Shown: one piece after another, positions 34,851 through 42,060 of the stretch
How positions within the stretch are numbered: position 1 is the stretch's first letter
Layout: the number at the start of each line of letters is the position of its first letter
From: Alphaproteobacteria bacterium
GTDB lineage: Bacteria > Pseudomonadota > Alphaproteobacteria > Micropepsales > Micropepsaceae
Direction: 5' to 3'
Length of the DNA stretch: 64,000 nucleotides
Assembly (NCBI GenBank): GCA_013389115.1
Contig: JACADY010000036.1
Coordinates: 1-64,000 of the forward strand
The notes under the pieces: model-generated
Told to the model about the DNA's origin: nothing
What the model saw: only the letters and a program-made list of their open reading frames with translations
The model's database searches: none
Program-made: the position numbers and the translations under genes

Positions 34851-35789
34851 ATGACGGCATCCCAATCGGCTCACCGAACGGAAAAGCACCAAGGACAGAC
34901 GCTCGACCGCGCGCAAGCGTACGACATCATCGATTGCGAGACCTGCGGCTTCGTGCACGCGCTGCCCTTGCCGGACCCGGCGGCGCTCGAACAGGCCTAT
35001 CGCGAGCAGTACTACAAGGAGGAAAAGCCTGACTATCTCTCCCGCGCGCGCAGCGATCAGGAATGGGCAGAACTCGCCCAGCGCGACCGGCTTCAGTCTT
35101 TCGCGAACCATCTCCCCCCTGGGCGGCGGGTCCTGATCGATGTCGGCTCGGGGCCGGGATATTTTCTGAAGACCGCGCAGGCGATGGGCTGGCAGGCGAT
35201 TGGCGTTGAGCCTTCGAGCCAGGCGGCCGCTCACACCCGCGCGCTGGGTCTCGGCGTGATCGAGGGTTTCTTCGGCCCCGCCTTGGTGGGCGAACTTCCC
35301 AAGGCCGACGCACTCCACATGAACCACGTGCTGGAGCACGTGCCCAATCCTGCGGAGATTTTGAGGGCCGCGCACGCCACGCTGCGCGATGGCGGCATTG
35401 TCTGTGTCAATGTGCCCAACGACTACAGCCCGTTCCAGCGTGCGTTGCGCGATGTCGACGGCGTGCGTCCCTGGTGGCTCGCGCCGCCCCACCATCTGAA
35501 CTACTTCGACTTTGCCTCGCTCAATCGCCTGCTGCGCCGCGAAGGCTTCGTGCCGCTCGAGGAGACGACCAGCTTCCCCATGGAGATGTTCATTCTGATG
35601 GGTGAGAACTACATCGGCAATGACGAGACTGGCCGCGCCTGTCACGCCCGGCGCATGCGCTTCGATCTGACGCTCGAACAGGCCGGTCTTGGCGAGGTCC
35701 GCCGCCGTTTCTATCGCGCGCTTGCAAGCGTCGGCCTCGGGCGCGATGCCTGCATCATTGCACGTCGCACAGACGGGAGGTCAGCATGA
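34851..35789 (+). CDS. Class I SAM-dependent methyltransferase (Methyltransf_23 type)
   Basis: 312 residues. The SAM-binding loop is VLIDVGSGPGYFLKTAQAMG, with post-motifs LHMNHVLEHVPNPAEILRAA and GGIVCVNVPNDYSPFQRALR. The N-terminal 60 residues carry a short C-x2-C segment (DCETCGFVHALPLPDP) often found in methyltransferases of surface-sugar clusters. The ATG at 34851 is preferred to a TTG at 34830. It overlaps the FkbM gene by four bases, so both are translated together. Substrate unknown; a sugar hydroxyl or amine of the glycan is likely from context. Confidence 0.8.
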   Translation: MTASQSAHRTEKHQGQTLDRAQAYDIIDCETCGFVHALPLPDPAALEQAYREQYYKEEKPDYLSRARSDQEWAELAQRDRLQSFANHLPPGRRVLIDVGSGPGYFLKTAQAMGWQAIGVEPSSQAAAHTRALGLGVIEGFFGPALVGELPKADALHMNHVLEHVPNPAEILRAAHATLRDGGIVCVNVPNDYSPFQRALRDVDGVRPWWLAPPHHLNYFDFASLNRLLRREGFVPLEETTSFPMEMFILMGENYIGNDETGRACHARRMRFDLTLEQAGLGEVRRRFYRALASVGLGRDACIIARRTDGRSA

Positions 35790-36886
35790 GCCCATATTCC
35801 ACACTCGGCGCGCCGCGCGGGCTTGATGATGTACTCGCCTGCGAGCGGTTTGTGTTGTTTGGCGCAGGCGGCGCGGCAGGCGAGGTTGAGCGCTTTCTTG
35901 CTGCTCATGGCAAATCAGTGATTGCATTTGCGGACAACGCCGCCGCCAAGCAGGGCACGACTTTCCGTGGCAAGCCTGTCTGGGCACCATCCGAGCTCGG
36001 CAACCGCCTGGGGGCACGAGACGCAATCGTGATCGCAAGCGCCTACCAGACAGAAATCGCAAGCCAGCTCGCCGACACACTCGGCCCGGCTGCGTCGCGC
36101 GTCTTTCCCTTCTTGTCTGGCATGTTCGCTCCCCAGTTTGGCCGCCAGGCGGTTGAGCCGTATACGGATGAGCTCGGCCGCTTGCGGGAGCGCCTGAGTG
36201 ATGAGGAATCGAAGACCTATCTCGACGCGCTCATCGCCTTTCGCTGGACGATGGACGCACGCCGCCTGAGGCGCAACCCGCGACTTACCGGCTTCTATGC
36301 CTACGATGCGCCGCATCTAGGGCCAAAGCCGGGCGATCTTATCATCGATTGCGGCGCCTATACGGGTGACACCGCGCTCCTTTACCTCAAGCGTCTGGAT
36401 GGAAACGCCCAAATCGTTGCGCTGGAGCCAGTACCGGCGAACTTCTCGGAATTGATCGAAACGATTGCCCGCGAGGGCCTTGCGGGCCGCATCACGCCGC
36501 TCCCGCTTGGTGCTGGAGAAACGCCTTCCAGTGCACATATTGCATCGGATGAGGATGGCGCCGACCCCCGAGCCACACTGCGCAAGAATGCAGGTGGCAT
36601 TGAAATCCGCCTCGAAACGCTCGACTGCCTGCTATCCGCAGGTCCTCGCGTTGGCTTCATAAAAATCGACGTCGAGGGTTTCGAGCCGGCGGTATTGCGC
36701 GGCGCACGCCGCATCCTTGGCCAAGACCGTCCGGGCCTCGCCGTTGCGGCCTACCACCTGCCCGAACACCTCTGGCAATTGCCTCAGCTCATCGATGAGC
36801 TCGCGCCAGGCTATCGGCTTCATCTGGGTCACCACCCCGCAAGCGTATTTGAGTGTGAGTTGTTCTTGGGGCGAGCGGATGCTTGA
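35786..36886 (+). CDS. FkbM-family methyltransferase with N-terminal Rossmann-like domain
   Basis: 366 residues. The C-terminal half is an FkbM (Methyltransf_21) O-methyltransferase: SAM loop LIIDCGAYTGDTALLYL and the family motif FIKIDVEGFEPAVLRGARRI. The first 110 residues form another nucleotide-binding-like domain (RFVLFGAGGAAGEVERFLAA) seen in other sugar-cluster FkbM proteins. GGGAGG precedes the ATG. It overlaps both neighbours. Probably O-methylates the flagellar or surface sugar. Confidence 0.82.
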   Translation: MSPYSTLGAPRGLDDVLACERFVLFGAGGAAGEVERFLAAHGKSVIAFADNAAAKQGTTFRGKPVWAPSELGNRLGARDAIVIASAYQTEIASQLADTLGPAASRVFPFLSGMFAPQFGRQAVEPYTDELGRLRERLSDEESKTYLDALIAFRWTMDARRLRRNPRLTGFYAYDAPHLGPKPGDLIIDCGAYTGDTALLYLKRLDGNAQIVALEPVPANFSELIETIAREGLAGRITPLPLGAGETPSSAHIASDEDGADPRATLRKNAGGIEIRLETLDCLLSAGPRVGFIKIDVEGFEPAVLRGARRILGQDRPGLAVAAYHLPEHLWQLPQLIDELAPGYRLHLGHHPASVFECELFLGRADA

Positions 36887-38057
36887 TCGCTTCTTTTCCT
36901 CGCCCGCCGAGGGAGGCTTTCATTGGCCGGGACGGCTGATCGCTGGCTCGGGCGCTCACCGCCATGTGGCTGCGCTTAAAGAAGGAAAGCAAACCCTTAT
37001 CATCGCCGATGCGGCCGTTGCCGGCCTGGCGCATGCGCTTCTGCCGGAAACGCCCTTCATCACGGTTTCGGGTGAGCCCACCGAAGCCGCTCTTGCGCTT
37101 TTGGCGGCAAGTCTGCCTGGCGACAGATGGGACCTCCTAATCGCGATTGGCGGCGGCAGTACAATGGACATGGCCAAGGCGATCGCCCTGATGCTTCGCC
37201 ATGGCACCATAGCCGTCAAGGATCATCCGCGCACGGACAAGGCACCGCGTCTCATTGCCATACCAACGCTGTCCGGCTCCGGTGCGGAGACAAGCCGCTT
37301 TAGCCTTTTGACCGGATCAGATGGCCTAAAGCACGCCCGGCGAACCTGGGACGCGGTGCCGGATCTGACCATCATTGACCCGAGCCTCATCGCAAGCGCG
37401 GGGCGTGAACGCCTGATTCTTGGCGCGTTTGATACCTTCATCCATCTTTGGGAAACCTTCATCTGCCGGACTGAGCGCAACGCCGCGACAGACATGATTG
37501 CCCTCGCACACTTGCCTAAGTTGCTGGAAAGTGCGGCACGTGTCGATTCCGCCGCCGAGCCTGAGCCGGACGAGGTAAAAGCGCTTGCGCTCGCCTCGGC
37601 TTGGGGCGGCATCGCGATCTCAAACGTGCGCACCGGCCTCATTCATACGCTGGCCGAATGCCTTGCTGCCCAGCTTCCCCTGCCTCATCCTGTGACCCTC
37701 ACGGTCTTTTTTCCAGCTGTCATGGCGCACGTCGTCCCCTTCGTGCCGGACCGGCTCCAGGCGCTTTCCACCGTGATCGGTCACCCGGCATTGCCAAGGA
37801 TCATGAACACTTGGTCAAGTGTGCTGACGACAACGAGTGCCACACCTCAGGTCGTCGAGGCATTGAATAAGCATCCCTTCGATGAAGCGGCGCTTCTCAC
37901 GTCCGTGCTGCGCGATACCGTTCTTCAAAAGGAGCATCCCGCACCCATCGACGTCTCGGTGATCACCGCACTCATTCGCGAAGCGATTGCCCGCGTTCGG
38001 GAGTCAAAAACTCGCATCAACACTGACGCAATTTGGACTTCCTCTCTCTCGATTTAA
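36879..38057 (+). CDS. Iron-containing (group III) alcohol dehydrogenase family protein
   Basis: 392 residues. The NAD(P) loop is IAIGGGSTMDMAKAIALM and RLIAIPTLSGSGAETSRFSL follows. The metal ligands are intact: D and H in GAFDTFIHLWETFI and two His in RTGLIHTLAECLAAQLPLPH. It may oxidise or reduce a sugar alcohol/aldehyde. KdnB, the Kdo 8-oxidase of 8-amino-Kdo synthesis, belongs to this family, but no KdnA-type aminotransferase is present here. The true start is ATG 36879 overlapping the FkbM stop; the frame runs upstream inside fkbM. Its stop codon is part of a perfect CtrA box. Confidence 0.8.
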   Translation: MLDRFFSSPAEGGFHWPGRLIAGSGAHRHVAALKEGKQTLIIADAAVAGLAHALLPETPFITVSGEPTEAALALLAASLPGDRWDLLIAIGGGSTMDMAKAIALMLRHGTIAVKDHPRTDKAPRLIAIPTLSGSGAETSRFSLLTGSDGLKHARRTWDAVPDLTIIDPSLIASAGRERLILGAFDTFIHLWETFICRTERNAATDMIALAHLPKLLESAARVDSAAEPEPDEVKALALASAWGGIAISNVRTGLIHTLAECLAAQLPLPHPVTLTVFFPAVMAHVVPFVPDRLQALSTVIGHPALPRIMNTWSSVLTTTSATPQVVEALNKHPFDEAALLTSVLRDTVLQKEHPAPIDVSVITALIREAIARVRESKTRINTDAIWTSSLSI

Positions 38058-38069
38058 GTCCGTGTTAAC
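38054..38069. promoter_or_regulatory. CtrA box upstream of the transketolase-like genes
   Basis: Exact TTAA-N7-TTAAC (38054-38057 and 38065-38069), overlapping the stop codon of the dehydrogenase gene and 136 bases upstream of the next start. It could drive a separate, cell-cycle-timed transcript of the second half of the sugar cluster. Confidence 0.65.
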
Positions 38070-38204
38070 GATGCCAGCGGAAAGTGGCGCGTGACAACTG
38101 CGCCGCAACCAAGAGCCGAGCGATGGTTCTCACCGTCAACCCATGCGGTTCCGCCTGGACGATCGCCCCCATAACCGCTGCCGCTTAATGCCGGGAGAAC
38201 GCAC

Positions 38205-39122
38205 GTGTTAAATCCGGCCGCCAACGCCATCCGTAAGCAAGTTCTAACCGAAGACGTCCAGCTCAAGCTCATTCCCCACGTCAATCGCGTTGCCGTAACG
38301 ATCAGACGGCTGGCGCTTGCCGCCATCTATCAGGCAGGATCGGGACATCCCGGCGGCGCGCTTTCTTGCGCGGATCTCCTTGCCTGCCTCTATGGCACGG
38401 AGCTTTACTTTCCAGGCAACAACCCGGCCCATCCCGGCCGCGACCGCTTCGTGCTCTCCAAGGGTCATGCGGCGCCTGCGCTCTACGCCGCCTGGGCCGC
38501 AATCGGTCTTGCCCGACATGAAGACGTCGTCACCTTGAGAAAATTGGGCAGCCCGATGCAAGGGCACCCTCACGTCCTCGATCTGCCCCTTTGCGAGACC
38601 TCGACCGGCTCCTTGGGTCAGGGATTCTCTGCCGCCATCGGCATGGCCCTTGGGCTGCGCATGAAACGTCTTTCCGCGCGCACCTATGTCATGCTGGGCG
38701 ATGGAGAGTTGCAGGAAGGCGAGGTTTGGGAAGGCGCCATGTTCGCCGCCCATCATCGCCTTTCGAACCTGTGCGCCCTCATCGACTACAACAAAATGCA
38801 GAGCGACGACCTCAACGAGCGGATCATGGGGCTGGAGCCACTTGCGGAGAAATGGAGAGCCTTTGGCTGGCACGTTGAGGAGGTCAACGGCCATCGCGTG
38901 CCCGAAATACTGGATGCGCTGCGCATGGCCGCAGGGGTTGCGGATCGGCCCTCGGTCATCATTGCACACACGATCAAAGGCAAGGGCGTCGCGCAGATGG
39001 AGGGCAACCCAGCGTGGCACGGCAGCGTCAAGCTCTCGCGAGAACAGATCGAAGCGGCCATGCGCAATCTGGGCGTGCTCGCGCATGAGATGGAGGATTG
39101 GATCCATGGCCGCATCGTCTAG
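38205..39122 (+). CDS. Transketolase-like enzyme, N-terminal (TPP-binding) subunit
   Basis: 305 residues, equal to the pyrophosphate-binding half of transketolase. Motifs are GSGHPGGALSCADLLACLYG, DRFVLSKGHAAPALYAAWAA and the TPP motif GDGELQEGEVWEGAMFAAHH with NKMQ 26 residues on. GTG start with GGGAGA eight bases upstream. It overlaps the C-terminal subunit gene by 17 bases. The split form, together with sugar-modifying genes, suggests ketol transfer (two-carbon extension) on a special sugar rather than the pentose phosphate pathway. Confidence 0.88.
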   Translation: MLNPAANAIRKQVLTEDVQLKLIPHVNRVAVTIRRLALAAIYQAGSGHPGGALSCADLLACLYGTELYFPGNNPAHPGRDRFVLSKGHAAPALYAAWAAIGLARHEDVVTLRKLGSPMQGHPHVLDLPLCETSTGSLGQGFSAAIGMALGLRMKRLSARTYVMLGDGELQEGEVWEGAMFAAHHRLSNLCALIDYNKMQSDDLNERIMGLEPLAEKWRAFGWHVEEVNGHRVPEILDALRMAAGVADRPSVIIAHTIKGKGVAQMEGNPAWHGSVKLSREQIEAAMRNLGVLAHEMEDWIHGRIV

Positions 39123-40083
39123 CGCGCCTGCCCTCATTGGCACATCAGGAGATTCTTTGCGCGAGGCCTTTGGGCGAAGGCTTGCCACGCTCATGGATCA
39201 CGACAAGCGCATCGTCGTTCTCGACGCCGACATCGCTGGCGGCACGGGCACGCATCACGCGCGCAAGGCGCATGCCGACCGCTTCATCCAATGCGGCATA
39301 GCCGAACAGAACATGATGGCAATGGCCGGCGGTCTCGCCGCGACGGGTTTTGTGCCCGTGGTGACGACCTTCGCCGTCTTCTGTCTGCGTGCCATCGAGC
39401 AGGCACGGCTCTCGATTGCCTATGCGAAGCGAAACGCCAAGATCATTGCCAGTCACCCGGGCCTCGATGTGGGTCCAGACGGCGGCTCTGCTCAGGCGCT
39501 GGAGGACCTTGCCGCCTTTCGTGCCATTCCGGGCATGACGGTAATCTCGCCCGCCGACCCCATCGAAATGGCATTGGCGACAGAGGCCGTACTCGCCTTC
39601 GACGGCCCCGTCTACATGCGCACCGGCCGCAGCCCCGCTCCGACCATCTATGATGAAAGCCACCGCTTCGAGATCGGCAAAGGCCACCTCCTGCGCGAGG
39701 GTAGAGACGTCACAATCATCGCCTGCGGCGTCGAAGTCGCGCGTAGCCTCGAGGCGGCGAACCTGCTGGCCGCTGAAGGCATCGACGCACGCGTCGTCAA
39801 CATGGCGACGATCAAGCCCATCGACCGCGACCTCGTTGCGCGCTGTGCAAGAGAGACAGGCGCCATTGTGACCGCCGAGGATCACAACATCCATGGCGGA
39901 CTGGGGGGCGCGGTTGCCGAGGCGCTTGTGACCACCTGCCCCTGCCCCGTCGAGTTTGTCGGCGTGAACGACCGCTTTGGAGAATCGGGCGAGCCGGCGG
40001 CGCTTGCCGCGCATTACGGCCTCACGGCGCCCTTCATCGCCGATGCCGCAAAGCGCGCCATGGCGCGAAAGCGGGTGCATTGA
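39106..40083 (+). CDS. Transketolase-like enzyme, C-terminal subunit
   Basis: 325 residues, equal to the Pyr and C-terminal domains of transketolase. It has the catalytic Glu segment FIQCGIAEQNMMAMAGGLAA and CPVEFVGVNDRFGESGEPAA near the C-terminus. ATG 39106 has GGAGG nine bases upstream; the frame opening at 38686 lies inside the previous gene. Works with the N-terminal subunit as a heteromer. Followed after one base by the SDR gene. Confidence 0.87.
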   Translation: MAASSSAPALIGTSGDSLREAFGRRLATLMDHDKRIVVLDADIAGGTGTHHARKAHADRFIQCGIAEQNMMAMAGGLAATGFVPVVTTFAVFCLRAIEQARLSIAYAKRNAKIIASHPGLDVGPDGGSAQALEDLAAFRAIPGMTVISPADPIEMALATEAVLAFDGPVYMRTGRSPAPTIYDESHRFEIGKGHLLREGRDVTIIACGVEVARSLEAANLLAAEGIDARVVNMATIKPIDRDLVARCARETGAIVTAEDHNIHGGLGGAVAEALVTTCPCPVEFVGVNDRFGESGEPAALAAHYGLTAPFIADAAKRAMARKRVH

Positions 40084-40084
40084 C

Positions 40085-40834
40085 ATGCGCGGCCTCAAAG
40101 GCAAGACGGCCCTCGTCACGGGCGCAAGCCGCGGCCTTGGCCGCGCCATCGCCCTCAGGCTCTCTGTAGAAGGCGTGCAGGTGGGCGTCGCCTACCGCGA
40201 GCGCCGCCACGAAGCCTTGAGCGTCGTTGATGAAATAGAGGAACATCGCGGACATGCGCACGCGGTCGCGCTGGACGCGACCTGCCGCAAGAGCATTGCC
40301 GATGCGGCGGCCGAAGTCTCGCGCGTGCTCGGCCCCATATCGATCCTCGTGAACAATGCCGGCATCAACAAGCCGACCGATTTCGATGCTGTGACGGAAA
40401 AGGATTGGGACGACATACTCAACGTCAACCTCAAGGGACCGTTCCTTTGCGCGCAGGTCCTGCTGCCGCATTTGAGGGCCTGCGGCGGAGGCGCGATCGT
40501 TCACATCGGATCGGTATCCGGCCAGTATGGCGGCCCCCGCACCGCACACTATGCCGCCTCCAAGGCGGGCCTCATCTCACTTTCCCAGGTCATTGCCCGC
40601 TTCGGTGCAAAGGACAAGATCCGTTCGAACGTAGTTGCCGCCGGCATCATCGCCTCGGACATGGGTGCGGCCGGCCTTGCCGCTGCAAGCGTGCAAAAGG
40701 CGGCCGAGAACATCCTTCTCAAGCGCCTCGGCCTGCCGCACGAAGTCGCCGATGCCGTCGCCTTCCTCGCCTCTGACGAGGCCGCCTACATCACGGGCCA
40801 GACACTCAACGTCAATGGCGGGCTATACTTCTGA
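40085..40834 (+). CDS. Short-chain dehydrogenase/reductase (SDR), FabG-like
   Basis: 249 residues, classical SDR. Cofactor motif TGASRGLG, ILVNNAG, catalytic Ser in HIGSVSGQYG and YAASK active-site Tyr/Lys, ending ASDEAAYITGQTLNVNGGLY. Probably oxidises or reduces a sugar keto/hydroxyl group in the cluster's pathway. It is not the fatty-acid FabG: there are no acyl-carrier genes nearby. ATG 40085 lies just after the preceding stop. The stop TGA overlaps the next ATG. Confidence 0.88.
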   Translation: MRGLKGKTALVTGASRGLGRAIALRLSVEGVQVGVAYRERRHEALSVVDEIEEHRGHAHAVALDATCRKSIADAAAEVSRVLGPISILVNNAGINKPTDFDAVTEKDWDDILNVNLKGPFLCAQVLLPHLRACGGGAIVHIGSVSGQYGGPRTAHYAASKAGLISLSQVIARFGAKDKIRSNVVAAGIIASDMGAAGLAAASVQKAAENILLKRLGLPHEVADAVAFLASDEAAYITGQTLNVNGGLYF

Positions 40835-42060
40835 TGCGCGGCAAAACCCTCCTCATCGTCTGTGGCGGCATCGAGGCAACGCACGGCATCGCCCGTGCCA
40901 AGGAAATGGGACTTCATGTCGTCGTCAGCGACATGAACCCAGAGGCGCCCGGTTTCGCCCTTGCCGATGACCGCCTCATCGCCTCGACCTATGATGTAGA
41001 AGCGACGCGCGCGGCCGCGCTTGACTACGACCGCAAGATCCGCCGCATTCACGGCGTCATCTGTATCGGCGCCGATGTGCCCCTTACCGTCGCTAGTGTT
41101 GCAGAAGCCCTCGGCCTGCCCGGCATACCAGTCTCATCCGCCAGGCTCGCGACGGACAAGCTTGCCATGAAGCAACGCTTCAGCGCGCTTGGTGTGCCGG
41201 TGCCGTGGTACGCGGCCCTTCATTCCGCGGATGATTTGGAAAGGCACTTGAAGGAGCGCGGGCCCGACCTGGTCGTGAAGCCGGTGGACAGCCGCGGCGG
41301 CCGCGGCGTTCAGCGCCTCAATACGGGCATTGATCCCTGCCTCGCTTTCGCCCGCGCTCAGTGCCAATCGCCTACGCGGCGCGTGATGGTGGAGGCCTTT
41401 CTCGACGGCCCGCAGGTCTCGACCGAATCGATGATGCTCGATGGCGTCGCCTATACGCCCGGCTTCTCTGATCGCAACTATGAATACCTCGACCGTTTCG
41501 CACCGTTCTTCATCGAAAATGGCGGCGATCTGCCAAGCCATTTGCCGGAATGGACCCAGCACGCCGTCTGTGAAACGGTGGAGGCGGCAGGACGTGCGCT
41601 TGGCATCGAGAACGGCAACATCAAGGGCGACATCGTTGTTCATCGCGGGCAACCCTATGTGATCGAACTCGCGGCGCGGTTGTCGGGCGGCTACTTCTCG
41701 ACCCGCGAAATCCCCCTCAATACCGGCGTCGATTTTGTCGGCTGCGTCATCCGCATGGCCATGGGCGAGCGCGTGACGCCCCAGGATTTGACGCCCCGCT
41801 ATCGCAAGCCCGTGATCCAGCGTTACGTGTTCCCTGAGCCCGGCCGCATCATCCGCATCGCCGGCATCGAGGAGGCGGAACGCCTGCCCGGTATCGAGGA
41901 AATTGTCGTCAGCCTCAATCCGGGCGACATCGTACCGCCGCCGACATCCTCGGCCGCGCGCGCAGCGATGATCCTTGCGACGGGCGACACCCGTGACCAG
42001 GCTTTGGCGGCCGCGAATGCCGCGGTTGCCCGCATCAAGGTCGAAACGGCGACGCCATGA
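40834..42060 (+). CDS. ATP-grasp ligase
   Basis: 408 residues. N-terminal Rossmann-type domain (LLIVCGGIEATHGIARAKEM) followed by an ATP-grasp fold with VVKPVDSRGGRGVQRL (ATP-binding loop), VMVEAFLDGPQVSTESMM and the metal-binding region KGDIVVHRGQPYVIELAARL. Related to biotin carboxylase/PurK-like ligases that join a carboxylate to an amine through acyl phosphate. In this cluster it might attach an amino acid or similar group to the sugar. The substrate is not evident. Confidence 0.8.
   Translation: MRGKTLLIVCGGIEATHGIARAKEMGLHVVVSDMNPEAPGFALADDRLIASTYDVEATRAAALDYDRKIRRIHGVICIGADVPLTVASVAEALGLPGIPVSSARLATDKLAMKQRFSALGVPVPWYAALHSADDLERHLKERGPDLVVKPVDSRGGRGVQRLNTGIDPCLAFARAQCQSPTRRVMVEAFLDGPQVSTESMMLDGVAYTPGFSDRNYEYLDRFAPFFIENGGDLPSHLPEWTQHAVCETVEAAGRALGIENGNIKGDIVVHRGQPYVIELAARLSGGYFSTREIPLNTGVDFVGCVIRMAMGERVTPQDLTPRYRKPVIQRYVFPEPGRIIRIAGIEEAERLPGIEEIVVSLNPGDIVPPPTSSAARAAMILATGDTRDQALAAANAAVARIKVETATP

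Noticed and set aside
38079..38100. TGGCGCGTGACAACTGC as a sigma54 promoter before the transketolase gene
   Set aside because: The GG and GC are 12 bases apart instead of 10.
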